Assembly: GCF_016756615.1 (NCBI RefSeq)
Contig: NZ_AP023262.1
Location: 2,729,501 to 2,793,500, forward strand
Length of the DNA stretch: 64,000 nucleotides
Direction: 5' to 3'
From: Mesorhizobium sp. L-8-3
Lineage (GTDB): Bacteria; Pseudomonadota; Alphaproteobacteria; Rhizobiales; Rhizobiaceae
Below, piece by piece: positions 26,235 to 36,184 of the stretch (positions are counted from its first letter, which is position 1; each line of letters begins with the position of its first letter). A program made the position numbers and the translations under genes. The notes beneath the pieces were generated by a model. The model made no database searches, was not told the origin of the DNA, and saw nothing but the letters and a program-made list of their open reading frames with translations.

Positions 26235-27541
26235 GCACCGGATTCTTCGGCGACATCAAGCCGATCGCATATGAGGGGCCGGAATCGAAGAATCCGCTTG
26301 CCTACCGCTTCTACGACAAGGACGAGGTCGTGATGGGCAAGCGGATGGAAGACCATCTGCGCTTCGCCGTCGCCTACTGGCACTCCTTCACCTGGCCGGG
26401 CGGCGATCCCTTCGGCAGCCAGACCTTCGAACGGCCCTGGTTCGGCGACACGATGGAGGATGCCAGACAGAAGGCCGAGGTGGCCTTCGAGATGTTCTCG
26501 CTGCTCGGCGTTCCCTATTTCTGTTTCCACGATGCGGATGTCCGGCCCGAGGCCGCCACCTTCGCGGAAAGTGCCGCACGGCTCGACGAGATCGCCGACG
26601 TCTTCGAAGCAAAGATGAAGAAAACAGGTGTCAAGCTCCTGTGGGGCACCGCCAACCTCTTCTCCAACCGTCGCTACATGGCGGGTGCCGCCACCAATCC
26701 GGACCCGGATGTCTTCGCCTACGCCGCCGCCACGGTGAAGAAATGCATCGACGTCACGAAGCGGCTGAAGGGCGAGAACTATGTGCTGTGGGGTGGCCGC
26801 GAAGGTTACGAGACGCTGCTCAACACCGACATGGGACGCGAACTCGACCAGCTCGGCCGCTTCCTGTCGCTGGTCGTCGACTACAAGCACAAGATCGGCT
26901 TCAAGGGCACGATCCTGATCGAGCCCAAGCCGCAGGAGCCGACCAAGCACCAATACGACTACGACGTCGCCACCGTCTACGGCTTCCTCAAGCGCTACGG
27001 GCTGGAGAAGGAGGTGAAGGTCAATATCGAGCAGGGACATGCGATCCTTGCCGGCCACTCCTTCGAGCATGAACTTGCCCTGGCCAATGCGCTGGGGATC
27101 TTCGGCTCGATCGACATGAACCGCAACGACTACCAGTCGGGCTGGGATACCGACCAGTTCCCGAACAATGTGCCCGAAATGGCGCTCGCCTATTATCAGG
27201 TGCTGGCGGGTGGCGGCTTCAAGACTGGCGGAACCAATTTCGACGCCAAGCTCCGCCGGCAGTCGCTCGACCCGGAGGACCTCCTCATCGCCCATATCGG
27301 CGGCATGGATTGCTGCGCGCGGGGCCTCAAGGCGGCTGCCGGGATGCTCGAGGACAAGGCCCTGTCCGGGCCGCTGGAGGAGCGCTACGCCGGATGGAAA
27401 TCGGCCGAGGCGAAAGCGATGCTGGCCGGCAAGCGCACGCTCGAGGAGATCGCCGACAGGGTGGTGAAGAAGGAGATCGAGCCGAAGCCGAAGTCCGGCC
27501 GCCAGGAACTCCTGGAGAACGTCGTCAACCGCTACGTCTGA
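26231..27541 (+). CDS. xylA: Xylose isomerase
   Basis: 436 residues, GTG start overlapping the xylB stop (GTGA). Class II xylose isomerase: [26 protein letters not shown] (catalytic His/Asp), [32 protein letters not shown] and [19 protein letters not shown] (metal-site Glu/His). It converts D-xylose to D-xylulose in the cytosol. The order xylB-xylA with translational coupling is unusual compared with xylAB but common in rhizobia. No xylose transporter or XylR-type regulator lies nearby. Confidence 0.96.
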   Translation: MSTGFFGDIKPIAYEGPESKNPLAYRFYDKDEVVMGKRMEDHLRFAVAYWHSFTWPGGDPFGSQTFERPWFGDTMEDARQKAEVAFEMFSLLGVPYFCFHDADVRPEAATFAESAARLDEIADVFEAKMKKTGVKLLWGTANLFSNRRYMAGAATNPDPDVFAYAAATVKKCIDVTKRLKGENYVLWGGREGYETLLNTDMGRELDQLGRFLSLVVDYKHKIGFKGTILIEPKPQEPTKHQYDYDVATVYGFLKRYGLEKEVKVNIEQGHAILAGHSFEHELALANALGIFGSIDMNRNDYQSGWDTDQFPNNVPEMALAYYQVLAGGGFKTGGTNFDAKLRRQSLDPEDLLIAHIGGMDCCARGLKAAAGMLEDKALSGPLEERYAGWKSAEAKAMLAGKRTLEEIADRVVKKEIEPKPKSGRQELLENVVNRYV

Positions 27542-27605
27542 AGGCGCCCGGCCGTCGCCGCGATTGTGAATTGTCGACCGGTTCGAGGTCGGCCATTCTC
27601 CGACC

Positions 27606-28379
27606 ATGATGCGCGGCGTGCTTCTCGATCTCGCGGGCGTCGTCTATGACGGCGAGAAGCCGATAGCGGGTGGGATCGAGGCGGTGGCCGCACTGCGCGA
27701 CGCCTGCCTGCCGCTTCGTTTTGTCAGCAACACCACCCGGTTGGCCAAGCCGGCCATCGTGGCCAAGCTCCATGCCATGGGCCTCGATATCGGCACGGAT
27801 GAAGTGTTCGCGCCGGCGGCCGCCGCGCGCGACTGGCTTCTGCGTCACCGGCGAAGCCCGCACCTCCTGATCCATCCCGGCCTGGAGCCCGAGTTTCGGG
27901 ACCTGCCGCGAGGCGGGCAGCCGGCCGTCGTCATCGGAGACGCGGGAGAAGCCTTCACCTATTCCGCCCTCAACGAAGCGTTCCGGCTCCTGGACGACGG
28001 AGCGGATTTCCTGGCGCTGGCCGCCAACCGGACCTTCAGGGATGGCGACGGCCGCCTGAGCCTCGATGCCGGACCATTCGTCACCGCGCTCGAGTTCGCC
28101 ACCGGACGGCATGCGACGGTGCTCGGCAAGCCCTCGGTGGATTTCTTCCTTGCGGCTCTGGCCGATATGGGCTGTGAACCTGAAACGGCCGCCATGGTCG
28201 GCGACGATGCCGAAGCGGATGTCGCCGGAGCATTGCGCGCCGGGCTCGCAACCGCGCTGCTGGTGCGCAGCGGCAAATACCAGCCCGGCGACGAGACGCG
28301 CTTCGATCCGCCCCCGACAGCCGTGGTCGACGACCTTGCTGCGGCGGCCACATGGATCATCGAGCGACGGGGACCATGA
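27606..28379 (+). CDS. HAD-superfamily IIA hydrolase (LHPP-like phosphatase)
   Basis: 257 residues. First HAD motif LLDLAGVVYDGEKPI, with the nucleophile Asp in DLAG. The second Asp of DxD is replaced by Ala, as small residues also occur there in the LHPP/HDHD2 group (TIGR01458-like). Motif II FVSNTTR, motif III GKPSVDFFLAAL and motif IV MVGDDAEADVAGALRAG are intact. It probably dephosphorylates a small phosphoester, phosphohistidine or pyrophosphate. Lies 64 bp behind xylA and could be co-transcribed. Confidence 0.82.
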   Translation: MMRGVLLDLAGVVYDGEKPIAGGIEAVAALRDACLPLRFVSNTTRLAKPAIVAKLHAMGLDIGTDEVFAPAAAARDWLLRHRRSPHLLIHPGLEPEFRDLPRGGQPAVVIGDAGEAFTYSALNEAFRLLDDGADFLALAANRTFRDGDGRLSLDAGPFVTALEFATGRHATVLGKPSVDFFLAALADMGCEPETAAMVGDDAEADVAGALRAGLATALLVRSGKYQPGDETRFDPPPTAVVDDLAAAATWIIERRGP

Positions 28380-28404
28380 AAAGCACGGGGATTCTCCCCC
28401 GGCA

Positions 28405-29508
28405 TCAGATCGCGAGATCGAAGCCGCTTTCGGCGAGAACCTCTCCATTCACCAAGAGTTCGACGAGATGGCGCCCGGGATAGTGCTTGCGGGTGGTGAA
28501 GTCGCGGATCGTCTGGCCTACGGCCAGATCGCAGGCGGCTCGCGGAGCAAGGTCGACCGTCTTGAGCTTGAAGACCTTGCGCGACGGCGAGCCGCCTTTC
28601 CTGACATAGCGGACGGCGTAGTCGACGACGAGCCGCTGCGGCGCATCTGATATCGACACCAGGCGGGCGTCCATGCGGATACGCTGGCCGAGCGTTATCG
28701 CGGCCGGTGCGACCGCAAAGTCGTCGATCCGCACCTCGGGCTTGTCGCCGGCTCCGATCAGACCGAGGGCTCGCGGATCGCCCTTCTTGATCAGCGTGCG
28801 CAGCGCATGTTTGACGATCCAGGCCGTGCGGGCGTCATCCATCGGCCAAGTATCGAGGCGCTCCAGAACCCAGGCCGGGCTGTCCTTGGTGATGTCGTTG
28901 AGATGATTGGCGACCGACTTGCGGACATAGGGGCTGGGATCGCTTTTCAGCGTCTCCAGGATGGTCGCGACCGGTGAGGGGTCGGCGACCAGCTCCTTGA
29001 TCTGGAAGGACCATGGCAATCTTGGCCGGCAGCCCTCGCTGGCGAGGCGCCTGACATGCTCATTGTCGTCGCGGGCCCATGTCTCCATGACATCAAGCGC
29101 GCGCCGGAGATCGCGCGCGAGGAAAGGCCGGATCGCGAATTCGGACGAACCGAAGCGCGTCAGGAAACGAAGCGACTCCATCGAGAGGTCGAAATGCGCC
29201 TTGCCGTAAAGGGCGACATATTCGGGCAGGGCGATCGATGCGAAGCCGTGGCCGATGCGGGGCGCCAGAGCATGAAGCACCTCGACGTTCTCCGGAAAAC
29301 CGCCGGGCAGGGTCTGGTGCAGGCTGGTCGCGACCTGGCGCAGCCGCTGCATGATGCCGAGCGCGTCGAGGTTCTCTGTGGCCAGGATAAGGAAGCGATC
29401 CTTGTCGAAACCGGGGCAGACGGCCGCGGTCTCGGTCGCGATGTGGCGAAGCCGCTCGCGGTTGAAGATTTCCTTGAGGAGCGGGGACGCGGTCGTTTCT
29501 GCCTGCAT
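28405..29508 (-). CDS. DNA alkylation repair protein, AlkC/AlkD-like HEAT repeat family
   Basis: 367 residues from ATG 29508 (MQAETTASPLLKEIFNRERL). HEAT-like repeats with the block MESLRFLTRFGSSEFAIRPF, TWARDDNEHVRRLASEGCRP, RLPWSFQI and DPSPYVRKSVANHLNDITKD, typical of AlkC-type glycosylases that excise N3- or N7-alkylated purines without base flipping. The C-terminal 90 residues (RMDARLVSISDAPQRLVVDY, YPGRHLVELLVNGEVLAESG) form a beta-rich extension like the Ig-like domain found in some AlkC homologues. The upstream extension to 29628 is not supported. Confidence 0.85.
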   Translation of the reverse strand: MQAETTASPLLKEIFNRERLRHIATETAAVCPGFDKDRFLILATENLDALGIMQRLRQVATSLHQTLPGGFPENVEVLHALAPRIGHGFASIALPEYVALYGKAHFDLSMESLRFLTRFGSSEFAIRPFLARDLRRALDVMETWARDDNEHVRRLASEGCRPRLPWSFQIKELVADPSPVATILETLKSDPSPYVRKSVANHLNDITKDSPAWVLERLDTWPMDDARTAWIVKHALRTLIKKGDPRALGLIGAGDKPEVRIDDFAVAPAAITLGQRIRMDARLVSISDAPQRLVVDYAVRYVRKGGSPSRKVFKLKTVDLAPRAACDLAVGQTIRDFTTRKHYPGRHLVELLVNGEVLAESGFDLAI

Positions 29509-29669
29509 CTGTGGTCGTCTTGCAAAGGGGATTCGGTGTCGCCGGTCTAGCACAGCCTGCTGCCAGCATGTTGTCAGGAGGGTGGGCGGCCGTGCTCCTG
29601 CACACAGAAGGCTCACAGCCTTGACCACCTCACGTCAAACTCGAATACTGGTATGGCGATGGAGGTCTC

Positions 29670-30881
29670 ATGCGGCAGACATGGCGGTGGTTCGGGCCCC
29701 ACGACAAGGTCAACCTGGCCGATGCGCGCCAGGCTGGCGCGGAAGGGATCGTCACGGCGCTCCATCATGTGCCGACCGGCGAGACCTGGCGCCCGGAGGA
29801 GATTGCCAGCCGACAGCGCGAAGTGGCCTTCCATCCCGACGGCTCGATAACCCATCTCAAATGGGAAGTGGTCGAAAGCCTGCCGGTCTCGGAGGCGATC
29901 AAGACCCAGACGGGCGCGTGGCGCGCCCACCTCGTCCATTACCGCCGCAGCCTCGAGAACCTGGCGCAGGCCGGCATATCCGTCGTCTGCTATAACTTCA
30001 TGCCGGTGCTGGACTGGACGCGCACCGATCTCGCCTGGCGGGTGGCGCATGGCGGAACCGCGATGCGCTTCGACCTCGTCGATTTCGCCGCCTTCGATAT
30101 CCACATTTTGCGGCGCAAAGGCGCGGCCGAGGATTTCCCTGAAGCCGTCGTCGCTGAGGCCGCGCGTCGTTTCAGAGCGATGGTCGACGACCGGCGCAAT
30201 CAACTCGCGGCCAATGTCACCGCCGGCCTGCCGGGCGCGCAGGAGCATTGGTCCCTCGACGGACTGTCGGTCCACCTCGCGACCTATTCCGGGATCGGTC
30301 CGCAGAAGCTCCGGAGCCATCTCGTCGATTTCCTGGCCGAGGTCGCCCCGACGGCGGAAAGACTCGGCCTGCGGCTCTGCTGCCATCCCGACGATCCGCC
30401 TTTCCCGCTGCTCGGCCTGCCGCGCATCATGTCCGGTCTCGACGACTATCGTCATGTGCTCGAGGCGGTCGACCTGCCGGCCAACGGTGCGACCCTGTGC
30501 ACGGGCTCGCTCGGCGCCCGGCCCGACAACGACTTGCCCGACATGGTCAGGAAGCTCGCGCCGCGCATCCATTTCGTGCATCTGCGGAACGTGAAGCGCG
30601 ACACCGACGAGGTGCCGTGCTCCTTCCACGAGGCTGAGCACCTCGCGGGCGACACGGATATGGTGGCCGTCGTCGCGGCCCTTCTGGAAGAAGAGCGCCG
30701 CCGCCGCGAAGAGGGGCGTTCCGACGCCCGGATCCCGATGCGGCCCGATCATGGGCAGGACATCCTCGACGACCTGAAGCGCGGTGCGCAGCCGGGCTAT
30801 CCGGCGATCGGCCGACTGAAAGGACTTGCCGAGCTGCGTGGCGTGATGGCCGCGTTCAGCCACCCGGAGATCGGCCTGTGA
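29670..30881 (+). CDS. uxuA: Mannonate dehydratase
   Basis: 403 residues, start with GGAGGTCTC upstream. Typical UxuA opening MRQTWRWFGPHDKVNLADAR and GIVTALHHVPTGETW; later VCYNFMPVLDWTRTDL, LCCHPDDPPFPLLGLPRIMS, TLCTGSLGARPDNDLP and HFVHLRNV, the TIM-barrel metal-site motifs. Dehydrates D-mannonate to 2-keto-3-deoxygluconate in glucuronate degradation. Overlaps the next gene by four bases (GTGA), so both are co-translated. Confidence 0.95.
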   Translation: MRQTWRWFGPHDKVNLADARQAGAEGIVTALHHVPTGETWRPEEIASRQREVAFHPDGSITHLKWEVVESLPVSEAIKTQTGAWRAHLVHYRRSLENLAQAGISVVCYNFMPVLDWTRTDLAWRVAHGGTAMRFDLVDFAAFDIHILRRKGAAEDFPEAVVAEAARRFRAMVDDRRNQLAANVTAGLPGAQEHWSLDGLSVHLATYSGIGPQKLRSHLVDFLAEVAPTAERLGLRLCCHPDDPPFPLLGLPRIMSGLDDYRHVLEAVDLPANGATLCTGSLGARPDNDLPDMVRKLAPRIHFVHLRNVKRDTDEVPCSFHEAEHLAGDTDMVAVVAALLEEERRRREEGRSDARIPMRPDHGQDILDDLKRGAQPGYPAIGRLKGLAELRGVMAAFSHPEIGL

Positions 30882-32356
30882 CTGCACGCCTCAAATATCT
30901 TTCGGCCGTGTCCAAAAATGTCCGGCGGCCTTCCTACGGCCGCAATCGGGCCAGCGGCATCGTGCATATCGGCGTGGGCGCATTCCACAAGGCGCATCAG
31001 GCCGTCTATACCGACGATGCGCTGCAGGAGACGGGCGGCGACTGGATGATCACAGGTATCAGCCTGCGTTCGCCCGACGCGGCGCAGGCGCTCAACCCGC
31101 AGAAAGGGCTCTACACCCTGCTGGAACGCGGCCCCCAAGGCGTCTCGGCGCGTGTGATCGCCAGCATTGCAGGAGTTCTGGTCGCGCCCGTGGACCAGCC
31201 ACATGTGCTCGTCGCGCTCGCATCACCCCAGACCAGGATCGTCAGCCTGACGGTCACGGAAAAGGGCTACGGGCTCGATCCGAAAACCGGCGGGCTCGAC
31301 CCGAGCCATCCCGCCGTGGCGGCAGACCTCGCGGACCCCGACAATACCCGAAGCGCCCTGGGCTTCCTGGTTGCTGCACTTCACGCACGGCAAGTGCTCG
31401 GCCGTCCTCCGTTCACCGTGCTTTGCTGCGACAACCTTCCGTCGAACGGCAAGGTGTTGCGCCGGCTGGTGCTTGAATTCGCTGCCCTGAGGGACCCGGA
31501 GATCGTCCCTCACATAGAGAGCGCCGTCAGCTTCCCCTCGACCATGGTCGATCGCATCACGCCGGCCAGCACCGACGGGACCTTCGCCGATGCGCGGGTG
31601 CTGACCGGATGCGAGGACCGCGCGGCGGTCGAGACCGAGCCCTTCTCGCAATGGATCATCGAGGACCGATTCGTTGCCGGCCGCCCGCCTTGGGAGGCCG
31701 GGGGCGCGGTGTTCGTGGAGGATGTGACGTCCTACGAGATGATGAAGCTGCGCATGCTCAACGGTGCGCATTCCATGCTCGCCTATGCCGGCTTCATCGC
31801 CGGTCACAAATATGTGCGCGACGTCATGGGCGATGCCGATCTCGCGCGGCTCGTCGCGCGCCACATGAGCGAGGCGGCGCGGACGCTCGACCCCGTTCCC
31901 GGTGTTGACCCAGGCCGCTACGCGGACGAACTCCGCGATCGATTTGCCAATCCGGCCATCGCGCATGAGACGTGGCAGATCGCGATGGACGGTACGCAAA
32001 AGCTGCCGCAACGGCTGATCGAGCCGGCACGCATCGCGCTCGAGCGCGGCCTCCCGATGGATGCCTACGCCTTCGCGGCGGCCGCCTGGATGCGTTACAC
32101 GCTCGGCGAGACGGAGAAGGGCGAGAGCTATGTGCTGCGCGACCCGCGCGAAGCGGAGATCCGATCGGCCCTCGCGGGCTGCGGGCGCGACCCAAGCGCG
32201 GTCGTCGAGGGCCTGCTCGCCTTGCCCGGCCTCTTCCCGGGCGCGCTGGCCACATCGACCGCATGGCGCGAGGCAGTGGCCGTCCGTCTCAAGACGATGC
32301 TTGCCGACGGAATGCGCAGTGCCATAGCACGCGAAGCTGCCGCTCGGCACGGGTGA
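30878..32356 (+). CDS. Fructuronate reductase / mannitol dehydrogenase family
   Basis: 492 residues, GTG start. Motifs: GIVHIGVGAFHKAHQAVYTD (nucleotide-binding start of polyol dehydrogenases), TVLCCDNLPSNGKVLRRLVL, STMVDRITPASTD, and the catalytic KLRMLNGAHSMLAYAGFIAG (K-x5-N-x2-H). Context with uxuA points to UxuB-type reduction of fructuronate to mannonate by NADH. A mannitol dehydrogenase role is the alternative within the same family. Confidence 0.9.
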   Translation: MTARLKYLSAVSKNVRRPSYGRNRASGIVHIGVGAFHKAHQAVYTDDALQETGGDWMITGISLRSPDAAQALNPQKGLYTLLERGPQGVSARVIASIAGVLVAPVDQPHVLVALASPQTRIVSLTVTEKGYGLDPKTGGLDPSHPAVAADLADPDNTRSALGFLVAALHARQVLGRPPFTVLCCDNLPSNGKVLRRLVLEFAALRDPEIVPHIESAVSFPSTMVDRITPASTDGTFADARVLTGCEDRAAVETEPFSQWIIEDRFVAGRPPWEAGGAVFVEDVTSYEMMKLRMLNGAHSMLAYAGFIAGHKYVRDVMGDADLARLVARHMSEAARTLDPVPGVDPGRYADELRDRFANPAIAHETWQIAMDGTQKLPQRLIEPARIALERGLPMDAYAFAAAAWMRYTLGETEKGESYVLRDPREAEIRSALAGCGRDPSAVVEGLLALPGLFPGALATSTAWREAVAVRLKTMLADGMRSAIAREAAARHG

Positions 32357-32446
32357 GTCAGGACCCGGCGAGGCTCACACCCGCCGGTATCCGTCTCGGT
32401 TGTGCTTTCACGACGGGACGGGAGGTATCGACGTCGCGGGCCCGGA

Positions 32447-33265
32447 TCACTGAACGACGAAATAGTCCTCAATGCCGGTCGCGGCCCGCTTTAGATGAGG
32501 CAGGATCTCGCGCTCCATCTCGGCCACGGAAACGCGCGCCGACTGGGTCGAGACGTTGATGGCCGCGACGATGGCGCCCGACCGGTCGCGGATGGGCACA
32601 GCGATGGAGCGCAGGCCGATCTCCAGTTCCTCGTCGACGGAGGCGAACCCTTTGCGGCCCGCCTCGACGATGGTCTGTGCGAGTTCCACCCGATCGGTGA
32701 TCGTCTTGGCCGTATTCGCGCGGATCGTGGCCCGGGAGAGGAAAGCGTCGAGCGCATCCGGTGCGAGACCGGACAGCAGCACCCGGCCCATGGAGGTGCA
32801 GTAGGCCGGCAGCCTCGTGCCGATATGCAGCGCGATGCTGACGATATGGCGGCCGGGAACACGCGCGACATAGACCACGTCCTCGCCGGAGAGGATGGCG
32901 GCGGAGCAGGATTCAGCAAGAGCGCCGGAGACTTCGCGCATGAAAGGCTCGGCATAGGTCCATAGCGACGAGCCGCCGAGCCAGACCCGGGCAAGCGAGA
33001 TCAGCCTGGGCGACAGGAGAAAGCGGCGGCCCTCCTGCGTGGCATAGCCGGTCGCGACCAGGGTCAGCAGGAAACGGCGTGCGCCGGCTCGCGTCAGTCC
33101 CGCCTTCTCGGCGGTCTCGGTCAAAGTCAGGCCGGCGGGATGGGCGGCGAGGATCTCCATGACGCCGAGCCCGCGTTCCAGGGAAGACACATGATCGCGC
33201 GAATGGCCGGCATCCGGCGCTTCCCCGGCCGCCATCGTCGCGATTGACTCGTCATGGTTCGTCAT
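32447..33265 (-). CDS. pcaR: IclR-family regulator of the PcaR/PobR type
   Basis: 272 residues from ATG 33265 (MTNHDESIATMAAGEAPDAG). IclR winged helix SLERGLGVMEILAAHPAGLT, LTRAGARRFLLTLVATGYA, then the effector domain YCTSMGRVLLSGLAPDALDA, TSMGR being typical, and SIAVPIRDRSGAIVAAINVS. Divergent from pcaIJF with a palindromic operator between them, the standard position of PcaR, which activates beta-ketoadipate genes with beta-ketoadipate as effector. A frame extension to 33331 crosses the operator and is unlikely to be translated. Confidence 0.88.
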   Translation of the reverse strand: MTNHDESIATMAAGEAPDAGHSRDHVSSLERGLGVMEILAAHPAGLTLTETAEKAGLTRAGARRFLLTLVATGYATQEGRRFLLSPRLISLARVWLGGSSLWTYAEPFMREVSGALAESCSAAILSGEDVVYVARVPGRHIVSIALHIGTRLPAYCTSMGRVLLSGLAPDALDAFLSRATIRANTAKTITDRVELAQTIVEAGRKGFASVDEELEIGLRSIAVPIRDRSGAIVAAINVSTQSARVSVAEMEREILPHLKRAATGIEDYFVVQ

Positions 33266-33292
33266 ATAGGAAGTATCACATACAAAACAATT

Positions 33293-33307
33293 GTTCGCAA
33301 TACGAAC
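33293..33307. promoter_or_regulatory. PcaR/IclR operator
   Basis: Perfect 15-bp element GTTCG-CAATA-CGAAC in the 59-bp gap between pcaR and pcaI. GTTCG-N5-CGAAC-like sites are known for PcaR/PcaU/PobR-class IclR regulators. Its position allows control of both divergent promoters. Confidence 0.75.
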
Positions 33308-33324
33308 TTTTCGGAGGATCTGCG

Positions 33325-34182
33325 ATGGCAAAGTTCATGCCGCTCAGCCAGGCGGTGGCGGAGAATCTGAAGGACGGCGATACCGTCGCCTTCGAAGGGT
33401 TCACGCATCTCATTCCCACGGCGGCCGTGCATGAGGCCATCCGCCAGGGTTTCAAGGACCTGACCCTGATCCGCATGACGCCCGACCTCATCTATGACCA
33501 GATGATCGGCATGGGCATGGCGAAGAAGATCGTCTTCTCCTATGTCGGCAACCCCGGTGTCGGTCTCCTGCGGCGTGCGCGTGACGCGATCGAGAACGGC
33601 TGGCCGCGGGCTGTCGAGGTCGAGGAGCACTCCCATGCCGGCATGGCGAACGCCTATGAAGCGGGCGCCGCGGGGCTCCCCTTCGCCGTCTTCCGCGGCT
33701 ATCGCGGCGCCGGCCTCGCCGAGGTGAACCCCAACATCCGCTCCGTCACCTGCCCCTTCACGGGAGAGAAGCTGGCGGCGGTTCCGGCGCTGCGCCCTGA
33801 CGTCACCTTCATCCACGCGCAGAAGGCCGACAGGAAGGGCAATGTGCTCGTCGAAGGCATCATCGGCATCCAGAAGGAAGCAGTGCTCGCAGCCAAGCGT
33901 GCCGTGGTCACCGTCGAGGAGGTGGTCGACGACTTCGCCGACCTGCATCCCAACCTGACCGTGCTGCCGAGCTGGACCATCACTGCGGTCTCGGTCGTGC
34001 CGGGCGGTGCGCATCCATCCTACACCCACGGCTACTACATCCGCGACAATGCGTCCTATCTCGAATGGGACGAGATCGCCGCCGACCGCGACAAGTTCCG
34101 CGACTGGATGCAGAAGAATGTGATCGAAAAGACCGCCGACGACTTTGCCGGCCGTGTCGCCCATCTGAGGAAGACCGCATGA
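33325..34182 (+). CDS. pcaI: 3-oxoadipate CoA-transferase subunit A
   Basis: 285 residues from ATG 33325 with GGAGGATCTGCG before it. Family I CoA-transferase alpha chain: VAFEGFTHLIPTAAVHEAIR, IGMGMAKKIVFSYVGNPGVG, FRGYRGAGLAEVNP and FIHAQKADRKGNVLVEG. With the beta subunit it transfers CoA from succinyl-CoA to beta-ketoadipate. First gene of pcaIJF; its TGA overlaps the pcaJ ATG. Confidence 0.9.
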   Translation: MAKFMPLSQAVAENLKDGDTVAFEGFTHLIPTAAVHEAIRQGFKDLTLIRMTPDLIYDQMIGMGMAKKIVFSYVGNPGVGLLRRARDAIENGWPRAVEVEEHSHAGMANAYEAGAAGLPFAVFRGYRGAGLAEVNPNIRSVTCPFTGEKLAAVPALRPDVTFIHAQKADRKGNVLVEGIIGIQKEAVLAAKRAVVTVEEVVDDFADLHPNLTVLPSWTITAVSVVPGGAHPSYTHGYYIRDNASYLEWDEIAADRDKFRDWMQKNVIEKTADDFAGRVAHLRKTA

Positions 34183-34976
34183 GCACGGATCTCGGTTTCA
34201 CCCCCAACGAGATGATGACGATCGCCGCCTCGCGCGCGTTGAAGAACGACGACGTCTGCTTCGTAGGCATCGGCGCGCCGTCGGCCGCCTGCAATGTCGC
34301 GCGGCTGACGCACGCGCCAGACATCACGCTCATCTATGAAAGCGGCACGATCGGCACGGCTCCCGACGTTCTGCCGCTGTCGATCGGCGACGGCGAGCTC
34401 TGCGAGACGGCGGTGACGACGGTGTCCGTGCCGGAGATGTTCCGCTACTGGCTGCAGGGCGGCCGCATCACCATCGGTTTCCTGGGGGCTGCCCAGCTCG
34501 ACCGCTTCGGCAATATCAACACGACCGTGATCGGCGACTATCACAAGCCCAAGACCCGGCTTCCTGGCGGCGGCGGCGCGCCCGAGATCGCCACCTCCTC
34601 GCAGGAGGTCTATATCACCATGGCGCAATCGAAGCGCGGCATGGTCGAAAAGATCGACTTCTTCACCTCCTTCGGCCATGGCGAGGGCGGCGACCATCGA
34701 AAGCGACTCGGCATCGACACCAAGGGGCCGACCCTCCTGATCACCGATCTCGCCATCTGGAAGCCCGATCCGGTGACCAAGGAATTCACAGTCGTTTCGT
34801 TGCATCCAGGCGTGACACGCGAGCAGGTTCAGGAGACTTGCGGCTGGACGGTGAAGTTCGCCGGGGATATCGAGGTGACGCCGGCACCGACCGAGCTCGA
34901 ACTGAAGACGCTGCGCGACCTGCAGGCCCGTACCAAGGCGGCGCATCAGGGCACCGCAAAGACCGAAAAGGCATGA
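34179..34976 (+). CDS. pcaJ: 3-oxoadipate CoA-transferase subunit B
   Basis: 265 residues (MSTDLGFTPNEMMTIAASRA). Contains FVGIGAPSAACNVARLTHAP and LIYESGTIGTAPDVLPLSIG with the glutamate that forms the acyl/CoA thioester intermediate in this family (E of YESG). RLPGGGGAPEIATSSQEVYI and DLAIWKPDPVTKEFTVVSLHPG follow. Overlaps pcaI by four bases and pcaF at ATGA. Confidence 0.9.
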   Translation: MSTDLGFTPNEMMTIAASRALKNDDVCFVGIGAPSAACNVARLTHAPDITLIYESGTIGTAPDVLPLSIGDGELCETAVTTVSVPEMFRYWLQGGRITIGFLGAAQLDRFGNINTTVIGDYHKPKTRLPGGGGAPEIATSSQEVYITMAQSKRGMVEKIDFFTSFGHGEGGDHRKRLGIDTKGPTLLITDLAIWKPDPVTKEFTVVSLHPGVTREQVQETCGWTVKFAGDIEVTPAPTELELKTLRDLQARTKAAHQGTAKTEKA

Positions 34977-34978
34977 CC

Positions 34979-36184
34979 ATGGCCGAAGCATTCATCTGTG
35001 ACTACATCCGCACTCCGATCGGCCGCTTCGGCGGCTCCTTGTCGTCGGTGCGCGCCGACGATCTCGGCGCTGTCCCGCTCAAGGCGCTGGTCGAGCGCAA
35101 CGCTACCGTCGACTGGCAGGCCGTCGACGACCTCGTCTATGGCTGCGCCAACCAGGCGGGCGAGGACAATCGCAACGTGGCGCGCATGTCGCTGCTTCTC
35201 GCCGGCTTGCCGCAGGAGATCCCGGGCTCGACCGTCAACCGGCTCTGCGGATCCGGCATGGATGCACTCATCATCGCGGCGCGGGCGATCAAGTCAGGCG
35301 AGGCCGAGCTGATGGTGGTCGGCGGCGTGGAATCCATGTCGCGGGCGCCCTTCGTCATGCCCAAGGCCGACACCGCCTTCTCGCGCAATGCCGAGATCTA
35401 CGACACCACCATCGGCTGGCGTTTCGTCAATCCGCTGATGAAGAAGCAGTACGGCATCGATTCCATGCCGGAGACCGGTGAGAATGTCGCCGAGCAGTTC
35501 CAGGTGTCGCGTGCCGACCAGGATGCCTTTGCCGTGCGCAGCCAGGACAAGGCCGTGGCGGCGCAGGCCAACGGCCGGCTGGCCAAGGAGATCGTGCCGG
35601 TGACCATCCCGCAGCGCAAGGGCGATCCTGTCGTGGTCGGCAAGGACGAGCATCCGCGCGCCGGCACTACGGTGGAGACGCTGGCCAAGCTACCGACGCC
35701 GTTCCGGCAGGGCGGCACGGTTACGGCCGGCAACGCATCCGGCGTCAACGACGGAGCGGCGGCGCTGATCGTCGCTTCGGAAACGGCCGCCAGGAAGCAT
35801 GGCCTCAACCCCATCGCGCGCATCCTCGGCGGCGCGGCGGCAGGCGTCGAGCCGCGCATCATGGGCATCGGCCCGGCTCCGGCAACGAAGAAGCTCTGCG
35901 CCCGGCTCGGCCTCAAGCCGACGGATTTCGGCGTCGTCGAGTTGAACGAAGCCTTCGCCTCCCAAGGCATCGCCGTGCTCCGCGAACTCGGGATCGCCGA
36001 GGACGCGGAGCATGTGAACCCGAATGGCGGGGCGATCGCGCTCGGCCATCCGCTGGGCATGTCGGGGGCCCGGATCGCCGGCACTGCCGCGCTGGAACTC
36101 AGGGAGCGCGGTGCCAGGCTGGCGCTCGCCACCATGTGCATCGGCGTCGGCCAGGGCATCGCCGTCGCGCTGGAGCGGGTCTAA
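34979..36184 (+). CDS. pcaF: Beta-ketoadipyl-CoA thiolase
   Basis: 401 residues from ATG 34979 (an ATG at 34973 would add two residues and overlap the pcaJ stop). Thiolase II signatures: VNRLCGSGMDALIIAARAIK with nucleophile Cys90, VELNEAFASQG, NPNGGAIALGHPLGMSGAR (His), and MCIGVGQGIAVALERV (second Cys). It cleaves beta-ketoadipyl-CoA to succinyl-CoA and acetyl-CoA, the end of protocatechuate/catechol degradation. pcaHGCDB are not in the window. Its stop overlaps the convergent vapC stop by a few bases. Confidence 0.9.
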   Translation: MAEAFICDYIRTPIGRFGGSLSSVRADDLGAVPLKALVERNATVDWQAVDDLVYGCANQAGEDNRNVARMSLLLAGLPQEIPGSTVNRLCGSGMDALIIAARAIKSGEAELMVVGGVESMSRAPFVMPKADTAFSRNAEIYDTTIGWRFVNPLMKKQYGIDSMPETGENVAEQFQVSRADQDAFAVRSQDKAVAAQANGRLAKEIVPVTIPQRKGDPVVVGKDEHPRAGTTVETLAKLPTPFRQGGTVTAGNASGVNDGAAALIVASETAARKHGLNPIARILGGAAAGVEPRIMGIGPAPATKKLCARLGLKPTDFGVVELNEAFASQGIAVLRELGIAEDAEHVNPNGGAIALGHPLGMSGARIAGTAALELRERGARLALATMCIGVGQGIAVALERV